DNA from: an uncultured Bacillota bacterium
GTDB lineage: Bacteria > Bacillota_I > Bacilli_A > Izemoplasmatales > UBA1188
Assembly: GCA_937907585.1 (NCBI GenBank)
Contig: CALCVH010000011.1
Coordinates: 1-9,523 of the forward strand
Direction of reading: 5' to 3'
Length of the DNA stretch: 9,523 bases
In this document: positions 1 to 6,848 of the stretch, one piece after another
Layout: each line of letters begins with the position of its first letter
How positions within the stretch are numbered: the first letter of the stretch is position 1
Made by a program: the position numbers and the translations under genes
Notes under the pieces: model-generated
Told to the model about the DNA's origin: nothing
Seen by the model: only the letters and a program-made list of their open reading frames with translations
The model's database searches: none

Positions 1-696
1 ACTGAATCATTAGATTGGGTAAGCATGTTATATAGAATGTACACTATGTTCTTACAGAAGAATAAATTCAAATTCACTATTCTAGAATATTTAGAAGGTG
101 ATGAAGTAGGAATAAAATCTGTATCAATAAAAATTGAAGGTGATTACGCTTATGGATACCTAAAAAGCGAATCAGGTGTCCATAGGTTAGTAAGACTATC
201 TCCATTTGATTCAGATCATGCAAGACACACGACTTTCGCAAGTGTCTTAGTAACTCCTTTAATTACTGATGATATCAATATTGAAATTAACGATAATGAT
301 TTAAGAATTGATGTATTCCATTCATCAGGTGCTGGAGGACAATCGGTTAATACTACTGATTCAGCGGTTAGAATAACTCATATTCCTACAAAAATAGTTG
401 TTACTTGTCAGAATGAAAGAAGCCAAATACAAAATAAAGAAACAGCTTTAAAGGTTCTAAAATCAAAGTTATATTCAATAGAACTTGAAAAAAGAAAAAA
501 TGAAATAGATTCACTAAATAATAAATCTCAAATAGCCTTTGGTTCGCAAATACGTAGTTATATATTTCACCCATACACTCTAGTTAAAGATCATAGAACT
601 AACTATGAAACAACTCAAGGTGATAAGGTGATGAATGGTGAACTTGATGGATTCATTAACGCATTCTTAAGATATAGGAGTATGAATAATGGATGA
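1..696 (+). CDS. prfB: Peptide chain release factor 2 (RF2), 3' part; gene enters from the left edge
   Basis: RF2 recognises UAA and UGA stop codons in the ribosomal A site and triggers peptide release. The reading frame is open from base 1, so the true start and the N-terminal domain lie outside the window; 231 residues are visible. An in-frame ATG at 25 is internal: the codons before it (TESLDWVS) are ordinary RF2 sequence. The stop-codon recognition motif SPF (bases 199-207) is diagnostic of RF2 rather than RF1. The catalytic GGQ is at 334-342, followed by SVNTTDSAVRITH. The C-terminal stretch GSQIRSYIFHPYTLVKDHRTN (about 541-603, with one or two residues of slack) is also RF2-type. The residue after GGQ-x is SVN where many RF2 proteins have HVN; SVN also occurs in the RF family. 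The gene ends in TGA, the only TGA stop among the complete gene ends here. The programmed frameshift site common in prfB would be upstream and cannot be checked. Its last 8 bases overlap recX. Confidence 0.96.
   Translation, partial: TESLDWVSMLYRMYTMFLQKNKFKFTILEYLEGDEVGIKSVSIKIEGDYAYGYLKSESGVHRLVRLSPFDSDHARHTTFASVLVTPLITDDINIEINDNDLRIDVFHSSGAGGQSVNTTDSAVRITHIPTKIVVTCQNERSQIQNKETALKVLKSKLYSIELEKRKNEIDSLNNKSQIAFGSQIRSYIFHPYTLVKDHRTNYETTQGDKVMNGELDGFINAFLRYRSMNNG
676..680 (+). promoter_or_regulatory. Shine-Dalgarno site for recX
   Basis: AGGAG lies 8 bases upstream of the recX ATG at 689 and is inside the end of prfB. It supports the overlapping start. Confidence 0.75.
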
Positions 697-1444
697 TATT
701 AGAATCGCATCAATAAAGAAAGACAAAGGCTCCTATAAGCTCATTATTATAAAAGACAATGAAGAAACAAAATATAGTATTACTGAAGATTTATTAATTG
801 AATCTAGATTCTTATCTTTAAGAAAGTTATCGATAGAGGAATACAAACTATTCTTATCAAAACTACCTCTTGATTATCTATTACTAACATCAATCAAATA
901 TCTTGATAAAAGAATAAAAAGTGAAAAAGAGATGAAAGAATATCTCTTAAACCACACAACTAGCCTTGATATGATTAATGTAATAATTGATAAACTCAAG
1001 AAGAAAAAGATGTTAGATGATGAATCATATAAACAGTCACTCTTAAATGAATTAATCTATTATAAAAGAGATGGAAGATTATTAATTTATTCAAAATTAA
1101 ATGATGCTGGATTACCTAGCGAATTTATATACCCAATAGATGCATTAAAAGATAATATAGATAAATTAACCATTGCATTCGATCATAAAAATTATGACTT
1201 ATCATATCAAGATAAAGTCAATAAATTAAAAATTTATTTGTTGCGCAAAGGATATACAGAAGAAGATATTTCTAAGAATTTAAATTATCATTTATTATCC
1301 AAACAGAATGAATTATCAAATTTATCTAGAGATTTAGATAAACTAAAGAAAAGATATGATGATAAAGACAAAATCATTCTTGAACTGCTTAAAAAAGGAT
1401 ACTCATCAAGAGATATTGATGACTTATGGAGGGAACATGATTAA
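689..1444 (+). CDS. recX: RecX family regulatory protein
   Basis: RecX binds RecA filaments and modulates (usually limits) RecA recombinase activity in the cytoplasm; this role is from family knowledge. The 251-residue product has the expected plan. There is a variable, strand-rich N-terminus (about 1-60) that resembles Firmicutes RecX. Helical RecX repeats follow: the first contains YLDKRIKSEKEMKEYL (71-86), the second KKKKMLDDESYKQSLLNE (104-121) and then a G-R-L-L-I-x-x-K-L pattern (129-137) before GLPSEFI. The R-x-K-S-E-K-E and L-D-D signatures match the canonical R-x-R-S-E-x-E and L-(D/N)-D. A last repeat near 185-250 (LLRKGYTEEDI and LLKKGYSSRDIDDLW) ends the protein. Length is close to the Bacillus type. 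The start at 689 is supported by the AGGAG site and sits in an 8-base overlap with prfB. No recA is in the window. Sequence conservation is modest, as is normal for RecX. Confidence 0.85.
   Translation: MDDIRIASIKKDKGSYKLIIIKDNEETKYSITEDLLIESRFLSLRKLSIEEYKLFLSKLPLDYLLLTSIKYLDKRIKSEKEMKEYLLNHTTSLDMINVIIDKLKKKKMLDDESYKQSLLNELIYYKRDGRLLIYSKLNDAGLPSEFIYPIDALKDNIDKLTIAFDHKNYDLSYQDKVNKLKIYLLRKGYTEEDISKNLNYHLLSKQNELSNLSRDLDKLKKRYDDKDKIILELLKKGYSSRDIDDLWREHD
1428..1433 (+). promoter_or_regulatory. Shine-Dalgarno site that decides the glgB start
   Basis: GGAGGG stands 3-4 bases before the ATG at 1437. The spacing is short, but this is the strongest such site near the gene and it favours 1437 over the in-frame ATGs at 1356, 1359 and 1419. 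Confidence 0.65.
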
Positions 1445-3302
1445 TAATATTGATTCATTTAATTTATATCTTTTTAATCAAGGCAAGCTCGAAAAAGCAT
1501 ATGATATTTTTGGTGCTCATCTAGTTAAAGATGAACAAGGAAATATCAAAGGCACTATCTTTAGAGTATACGCTCCAAACGCTAAAATCGTATCTGTAAT
1601 AGGAGATTTTAACAATTGGGATTCTAGAGTAAATACTCTTAATAGAATAGATAATGAAAATGGAATATTTGAACTATATTTGGAAAACGTTAGAGAATGG
1701 GACAAATATAAATATATGATAGTCACTAAAAATGATGAGACTATCTTTAAATCAGACCCATATGCATTCTTTAGCGACAATAGACCTGAAACTTGCAGCA
1801 AGGTCTATGATATCGAAGGCTACATTTGGCACGATAAAGAATATTTAGATAGAAGAAAGAATTCTGATTTAATTCATGAACCACTCAATATCTATGAAAT
1901 GAATATAGGTTCATGGATGAATAAACCTGATGGTTCATTCAACAAATATAATGAACTACCAAAATTATTAATTCCTTATCTAAAAGATATGGGATTCAAC
2001 GCGGTAGAATTCATGCCTCTAGGGGAATTCCCACTTGATGAATCTTGGGGATATCAAGGAACAGGATACTATTCTATTACATCTAGATATGGTGTACCAA
2101 AAGATTTTATGTATCTAGTTGATGAACTTCATAAAGCTAATATAAAAGTTATAGTCGACTGGGTTCCAGGCCACATATCTAAAGATCCACATGGCCTATA
2201 TAACTTTGATGGATCACATCTATATGAATTCGATGATGAATTCAAAAGAGAAAACGTAGAATGGGGTACGGCTAACCTTGATTTATCTAAAGGCACAACT
2301 AAATCATTCTTATTATCAAATGCGATGTTCTATCTAGAATATTATCATGTTGATGGATTTAGATTAGATGCGGTATCAAATATCTACTATTATCTTGGAA
2401 ACTCTAATTATGGAGTTAATGAGGGCGGTGTTGAATTCTTAAAGAATCTAAATTATATGATTAAATCATATGATAAAAATGTAATCATTTCCGCTGAAGA
2501 TTCTACAACTTTCCCTAATGTTACTAAAAAAGTTGAAGATGGTGGAGTAGGATTTGATTTTAAATGGAATATGGGTTGGATGAATGATACATTAAAATAT
2601 TTTTCTAAAGATCCAATCTATAGAAAATATCACCACAACAATATCACTTTTGGCTTAGTTTACGCTTTTAGTGAAAGATTTATATTGCCTTTATCTCATG
2701 ATGAAGTTGTTCATGGAAAAGGCTCACTAATCGATAAGATGCCTGGAGATTACTGGCAGAAGTTCGCAAACTTTAGAGCCTTAATTGGACTAATGTATAC
2801 TCATCCAGGAAAGAAATTATTATTCATGGGTGGAGAGTTCGCTCAGTTCCATGAATGGAAAGATAAAGCTGAACTAGATTGGTTCTTATTACAGTACCCT
2901 AAACATAGTGAAGCTAAAAGATTTGTAAGAGATATGAGTAAAGTCTATCTCTACCACAAAGCGTTATATGCTGGAGATGATGACTATAATTCATTTAAAT
3001 GGATTGATGCGGATAATAGAGATCAATCAGTCTTCATTTATGAAAGAAAATATCAAGATGAGTTAATTATAGTCGTATTAAATCTAACCCCTAATGCATA
3101 TCCTGTATATAAAATAGGTGTTCCAACAAATGGAACATATACAGAAATTATCAATAGCGATAAAGATGTATATGGTGGATCTAATCTATATAATGGATTA
3201 CCATTGCAAGCTAAAAAGGAATCTAAACATAATCAAGAATATTCAATAGATATCGTTTTAGCGCCTTTATCAATAACAGTACTTAAAAAAGAAGAAGAAT
3301 AA
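1437..3302 (+). CDS. glgB: 1,4-alpha-glucan branching enzyme (GH13)
   Basis: It cuts an alpha-1,4 glucan chain and re-attaches it through an alpha-1,6 bond, making glycogen branch points. With the ATG at 1437 the protein has 621 residues. The chosen start has GGAGGG just upstream and gives MINNIDSFNLYLFNQG, which aligns with normal GlgB N-termini; the frame is open further back, but that segment only copies recX in another frame. Domains: a single CBM48/N-terminal beta-sandwich (about 20-125, with FRVYAPNAK and VIGDFNNWD), the GH13 barrel (about 150-510) and a C-terminal beta domain (about 530-621). GH13 motifs are VDWVPGH (240-246), GFRLDAV with nucleophile D311, SAED with acid/base E354, and LSHDEVVHGKGSL with D422. 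The D-E-D triad is intact. The extra N1 module of the E. coli enzyme is absent, as in many Firmicutes. The gene overlaps recX by 8 bases and is followed by glgC after 2 bases. Confidence 0.96.
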   Translation: MINNIDSFNLYLFNQGKLEKAYDIFGAHLVKDEQGNIKGTIFRVYAPNAKIVSVIGDFNNWDSRVNTLNRIDNENGIFELYLENVREWDKYKYMIVTKNDETIFKSDPYAFFSDNRPETCSKVYDIEGYIWHDKEYLDRRKNSDLIHEPLNIYEMNIGSWMNKPDGSFNKYNELPKLLIPYLKDMGFNAVEFMPLGEFPLDESWGYQGTGYYSITSRYGVPKDFMYLVDELHKANIKVIVDWVPGHISKDPHGLYNFDGSHLYEFDDEFKRENVEWGTANLDLSKGTTKSFLLSNAMFYLEYYHVDGFRLDAVSNIYYYLGNSNYGVNEGGVEFLKNLNYMIKSYDKNVIISAEDSTTFPNVTKKVEDGGVGFDFKWNMGWMNDTLKYFSKDPIYRKYHHNNITFGLVYAFSERFILPLSHDEVVHGKGSLIDKMPGDYWQKFANFRALIGLMYTHPGKKLLFMGGEFAQFHEWKDKAELDWFLLQYPKHSEAKRFVRDMSKVYLYHKALYAGDDDYNSFKWIDADNRDQSVFIYERKYQDELIIVVLNLTPNAYPVYKIGVPTNGTYTEIINSDKDVYGGSNLYNGLPLQAKKESKHNQEYSIDIVLAPLSITVLKKEEE

Positions 3303-3304
3303 TT

Positions 3305-4426
3305 ATGGATGAATTAAGCGCAATCGTCCTAGCGGGAGGAAGAGGTTCAAGGCTCAAATCCTTAACTAGAGATAAATCAAAATCATATGTAAGTTTTTTA
3401 GGAAAATATAGAATTATCGATTTTCCTCTTTCATCAATTTCTTATTCAAAGATTAAAGAAACTGGAATCATAACTCAATATGAACCATATGATTTAATAC
3501 GCTATATTGGAAGTGGTGAAGCTTGGGATTTAAATTATCAAGATAGTGGTATCTCTTTCTTAACTCCTTTTGAAGCCAACAATTCAAAAGAATTAGTCAT
3601 GCAGAAAGGTACTGCGAATGCGATTTTATCTCAAATTGAATTCATCAAAAGAAGCTCATCAAAATATTTTATTATTTTATCAGGCGACCAAATTTATAAA
3701 ATGGATTTTAATAAAGTATTAAAGTTCCATATCAAAAATAATAGTGATTTAACTATCATCACTCAAAAATATTATAAAGATGACTTATCTAGATTTGGTA
3801 TAGCGGAAGTTGATGAAAATAATAGAATAATAAGCTTTAAAGAAAAACCACTTAATCCTAAATCAAACATAATCTCACTTGGTATCTATCTATTTAATAA
3901 AGATGTATTAATTAAATATTTAGAATACGCCACTACTTTAGTAGATTTTGGTTCCGATTTAATTCCATATATAATCGAACAAAACAACAATGTCTATTCA
4001 TATAATTATGATGGATTATTTATGGATTTAGGAACCATAGAAAGCTTATATCAAGGGAATATGTATTTTCTTGATAATCTAGAGCTATTAAATGCTGAAC
4101 ACAAGAGTCAAAAGATATATTCTAGACCGCTCTATTATACTCCTATGTTAATAAAGAAGGAATCTAGTATAAAGAATTCAATCATATCTGATGGAACACT
4201 AATTAAAGGAGAAATCGTTCATTCTATTATATCTGTTGGTTCAACTATCGATCTAAATTCAAAAATAATCGATTCAGTAATAATGCCTAATGTAATAGTA
4301 GGCAAAAACGTAATAATAAAAAACTGTGTAGTCGATGAATCAATCACAATCCCTGATAATACAGTGCTTGATTTTGATACGATTACATTAATCGATAATG
4401 AATATCTAAGGAACAAAAATGTCTAA
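3305..4426 (+). CDS. glgC: Glucose-1-phosphate adenylyltransferase (ADP-glucose pyrophosphorylase), catalytic subunit
   Basis: It makes ADP-glucose and pyrophosphate from ATP and glucose-1-phosphate, the committed step of bacterial glycogen synthesis. The 373-residue product has an N-terminal nucleotidyltransferase domain (about 1-270) with LAGGRGSRL (9-17), KYRIIDFPLS (34-43), TQY (57-59), GTANA (102-106), SGDQIYKMDF (126-135, whose D128 matches the catalytic Asp of the family), FKEKP (178-182), LGIYLF (192-197), DFGSDLIP (214-221) and MDLGT (240-244). A left-handed beta-helix domain of hexapeptide-like I/V repeats follows (about 285-355). This half keeps the catalytic residues, so it should be the active partner of GlgD. 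Oddities: the usual AKPAVPFGGK is KSKSYVSFLGK here, and the aromatic pair before the GTA motif (WYKGTA in relatives) is replaced by VMQKGTA, so allosteric control may differ. No strong Shine-Dalgarno precedes the start (only AGAAGAAG-like bases within the end of glgB), so coupling to glgB is likely. It overlaps the next gene by 8 bases. Confidence 0.93.
   Translation: MDELSAIVLAGGRGSRLKSLTRDKSKSYVSFLGKYRIIDFPLSSISYSKIKETGIITQYEPYDLIRYIGSGEAWDLNYQDSGISFLTPFEANNSKELVMQKGTANAILSQIEFIKRSSSKYFIILSGDQIYKMDFNKVLKFHIKNNSDLTIITQKYYKDDLSRFGIAEVDENNRIISFKEKPLNPKSNIISLGIYLFNKDVLIKYLEYATTLVDFGSDLIPYIIEQNNNVYSYNYDGLFMDLGTIESLYQGNMYFLDNLELLNAEHKSQKIYSRPLYYTPMLIKKESSIKNSIISDGTLIKGEIVHSIISVGSTIDLNSKIIDSVIMPNVIVGKNVIIKNCVVDESITIPDNTVLDFDTITLIDNEYLRNKNV
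4408..4413 (+). promoter_or_regulatory. Shine-Dalgarno site for the glgD-glgA fusion gene
   Basis: AAGGAA ends 5 bases before the ATG at 4419 and lies inside the end of glgC. No comparable site exists in front of the GlgA part. Confidence 0.7.
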
Positions 4427-6848
4427 TCTATTTTTAGTAATTGACGCTTCAAGTCAATTAAGTTTCAACACATTAACTAAACATAGAGTACCTGGTGCGA
4501 TACCGGTCTTTTCAAAATACAGATTTATAGATATCCCATTATCATACGCTAAATATGCGTCTATATCGAATGTCGGAGTATTCACTGATAGAAACTATAG
4601 ATCATTGCAAGATCATATTGAATCTGGTTCAAGATATAATCTAAACAGAAGAAAAGATGGTATATTCTTACTTCCACCTAAAAACCAATACGCAGTTTTA
4701 GAATCTTATATCTCTTTCCAAAGAATGTTCGAACAATATGAATATTTTAATAGGTCAGATGAAGATTATTGTTTACTAGTCCCATCGACTTTAATATGGT
4801 TCCCTGACTTAAATGAACTATTAAATAAACATATAGAATCTAATAAAGATATATCTGAAATTGTATCTACTAACGGTGAAAGATTATACGCATTTTTACT
4901 TAAAAAAGAAAACTTGATGAGATATATTCAGTCATATGATTCTATCAGTTATAGAAATATAGTTGAAGTATTTGATTATTCAAATAGTGAAACAAAAAAT
5001 ATCATTAGATATAGCAGAAGTTCTAAATATATTACCACAACTAAAGATTATTATGATCTTCATATGAATATATTAGATGATGACTATATAGAATCTGGCT
5101 TACCTGATTACTTAGTCAATATTAAAACTAAGGAACAATTAGATTATCCAACTATCTTTAGTGGCTCATCTAAAGCTATCGATTCAGTTATCGCATCAGG
5201 CTGCCTAATTAAAGGAACTATCATAAAATCATTCATCTCAAGAAGGACAGTTATCGGTAATAACGTAGTTGTTAAAAATTCAATCATCATGAATAACTGC
5301 GTTATTGAAGATGATGCGTATATTGAAAACGCTATATTGGATAAAGAAACTATCGTTAAAAAAGGCTCAATCATTAGAGGTAGCGCTTTAAACCCATTTA
5401 TGAGCGAAAAGAAACAGTTAGTATCATCATCATACCTACCAAAAATAGCGATATTATCAGTCGAATGTAGTCCATATATAAAAAGAGGTGGACTCGCTGA
5501 TATGGTTGGTTCTTTATCGAAAGAATTATCTAAAGAAGGCGCTGATATCAAAGTATTTATCCCTCTATATAAAGAAATAAAGAAAAGGGTTTTATCTGAA
5601 TATATAAATAAATATGAAGTAGAAATGACTGTAGAAGGAGATAAGCACAGAGTTGGCGTATATTCTATAGAAAAAGAAAAACTAACATATTATTTTATAG
5701 ATCTATATCAATTCTTTGATAGGGATGAAGTCTATGGGTATAAAGATGATAACTATAGGTTCGCATATTATACTAAATGCGTTTTAGATTTTCTAGATAA
5801 ATATAATATCGAAATAGATGTTTTCCATATCCATGACTGGCACACTTGCCTACTTCCACTATTTAAGAAAAAATATCCTAAATATATTGATTCAATATCG
5901 ATATTAACCATTCATAACTTAAATTATGTTGGCGAATCAGATAAGAAACTGCTTGAGGATTTTAGTTTAGAATATAACGTCAATGGCTGGACATTCAACT
6001 TCTTAGAAGTAGGAATAAATTCAGTTGATGAAATCACAACCGTATCTAAAACATACGCTGAAGAATTAAAATATTCATATTATTCAGGTGATTTAAGAGA
6101 TGCGATTGTAAGAAGATACAATAATGTCTATGGAATATTAAATGGACTATCAAGCAAGATTAATCCATCTACCGATTTAGGTATAAAAGCTCCATATAGT
6201 ATTGATGATGTATTTATTAAAAAACCTATAAATAAGAAATTCTTATCGGAGATTTGTGGATTTAATTATAGTGATGATATGTTCATTATAGGTATGGTAT
6301 CTAGGATTGATGAAATAAAAGGATTCTATTATCTAATAGATGCCTTATCAGAAGCATTAAATAATCCAAATATCTATTTCGTTTTACTTGGAATTGGAGA
6401 TAGTGAAATAATAAGCAGATTAAAAAGACTAGAAGATAGGTTTAAAGGTAGAGTCAAACTCTTCTTAGAGTTCCACGCAACTAATCCAAATTATATTTAT
6501 TCTGGAGCGGATTGTTTTATGATGCCTTCAAGAATTGAACCATGTGGGACAAGCCAAATGATTGCGTTAAAATATGGAACTGTCCCTATCGTTAGACAGA
6601 CTGGTGGATTAAATGACACTATCACATCGTTTGATAGAATCACTAAAAAAGGGAATGGATTTAAATTTTATAATATGGATTCTCGTGATTTAAATCATAT
6701 GATAAATATCGCATATGATATATATTCGAATGATTTAGAATCATGGAAGAAAATGATATTAAATGGTATGGAATGCGATTATTCTTTTAGTAGATGCGCT
6801 AAAGAATATCTAAATCTATACAATTTGAAAAGAAAGAAGGAACAATAA
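4419..6848 (+). CDS. GlgD-GlgA fusion: GlgD-type subunit joined to glycogen (starch) synthase
   Basis: One 809-residue frame carries two normally separate proteins. Residues 1 to about 335 are GlgD, the GlgC paralogue that assists GlgC in Firmicutes: AIPVFSKYRFIDIPLS (27-42), the phrase NVGVFTDRNYRSLQDHIESG, then RRKDGIFLLPP, and a beta-helix tail (about 250-325). The catalytic LAGGxG is replaced by IDASSQ, and the catalytic GD by ST in VPSTLIWF, so this part should not catalyse. Residues about 341-809 are GlgA, a GT5 (GT-B fold) synthase that transfers glucose from ADP-glucose to glucan ends. It has KIAILSVECSPYIKRGGLADM (342-362, with K355 of the K-x-G-G motif), HDWHT (472-476), TIHNLNYVG, the VSRIDEIKG motif with R629 and K634, MPSRIEPCG with E707, and QTGGLNDT. 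Both parts are near full family length (about 340-370 and 470-480). The ILNGxDxxxWNP motif is altered to ILNGLSSKINP. The start is supported by AAGGAA. It sits between glgC and glgP, where separate glgD and glgA are expected. Confidence 0.93.
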   Translation: MSNLFLVIDASSQLSFNTLTKHRVPGAIPVFSKYRFIDIPLSYAKYASISNVGVFTDRNYRSLQDHIESGSRYNLNRRKDGIFLLPPKNQYAVLESYISFQRMFEQYEYFNRSDEDYCLLVPSTLIWFPDLNELLNKHIESNKDISEIVSTNGERLYAFLLKKENLMRYIQSYDSISYRNIVEVFDYSNSETKNIIRYSRSSKYITTTKDYYDLHMNILDDDYIESGLPDYLVNIKTKEQLDYPTIFSGSSKAIDSVIASGCLIKGTIIKSFISRRTVIGNNVVVKNSIIMNNCVIEDDAYIENAILDKETIVKKGSIIRGSALNPFMSEKKQLVSSSYLPKIAILSVECSPYIKRGGLADMVGSLSKELSKEGADIKVFIPLYKEIKKRVLSEYINKYEVEMTVEGDKHRVGVYSIEKEKLTYYFIDLYQFFDRDEVYGYKDDNYRFAYYTKCVLDFLDKYNIEIDVFHIHDWHTCLLPLFKKKYPKYIDSISILTIHNLNYVGESDKKLLEDFSLEYNVNGWTFNFLEVGINSVDEITTVSKTYAEELKYSYYSGDLRDAIVRRYNNVYGILNGLSSKINPSTDLGIKAPYSIDDVFIKKPINKKFLSEICGFNYSDDMFIIGMVSRIDEIKGFYYLIDALSEALNNPNIYFVLLGIGDSEIISRLKRLEDRFKGRVKLFLEFHATNPNYIYSGADCFMMPSRIEPCGTSQMIALKYGTVPIVRQTGGLNDTITSFDRITKKGNGFKFYNMDSRDLNHMINIAYDIYSNDLESWKKMILNGMECDYSFSRCAKEYLNLYNLKRKKEQ
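5400..5438 (+). other. GlgD/GlgA junction and linker inside the fusion gene
   Basis: Residues 328-340 (MSEKKQLVSSSYL) link the two parts. MSEKKQLV corresponds to the usual last residues of GlgD, and about five residues (SSSYL) remain before PKIAILSVE, which aligns with the first residues of stand-alone GlgA (M-K-I-L-x-x-x-S-E). P341 stands where the old initiator Met would be. The in-frame ATG at 5400 has only an AGAGG 19 bases upstream, too far for a good start. Separate expression of GlgA is therefore unlikely but not excluded. Confidence 0.8.
6837..6842 (+). promoter_or_regulatory. Shine-Dalgarno site for glgP
   Basis: AAGGAA ends 5 bases before the ATG at 6848 and is inside the last codons of the fusion gene. 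The genes share one base (TAATG), an arrangement typical of translational coupling. Confidence 0.75.

Noticed and set aside
25..27. ATG at 25 as the start of a short release-factor-like gene.
   Set aside because: The codons before it are in frame and match RF2 sequence, so the gene is a normal prfB cut by the window edge rather than a truncated paralogue.
1356..1436. Possible 27-codon N-terminal extension of glgB from the in-frame ATG at 1356.
   Set aside because: The stretch lies wholly within recX in another frame, matches nothing in GlgB, and a GGAGGG site stands directly before the ATG at 1437, where the family alignment begins.
1517..1801. Minus-strand open frame inside glgB (94 codons).
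   Set aside because: It is the antisense of conserved CBM48/GH13 sequence, with no recognisable protein features.
3608..3622. GTANA in GlgC instead of GTADA as a lost active-site Asp.
   Set aside because: The position varies in the superfamily and Asn or Ser occurs in Firmicutes GlgC; the catalytic Asp is the one in SGDQIY (D128), which is present.
4219..4416. Minus-strand open frame inside the 3' end of glgC (65 codons).
   Set aside because: It mirrors the repetitive I/V-rich beta-helix coding sequence; such repeats often leave the opposite strand open.
5144..5551. Minus-strand open frame across the GlgD/GlgA junction (135 codons).
   Set aside because: It is antisense to conserved GlgD beta-helix and GlgA N-terminal codons and shows no family signature. 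It was checked because of its place at the junction.
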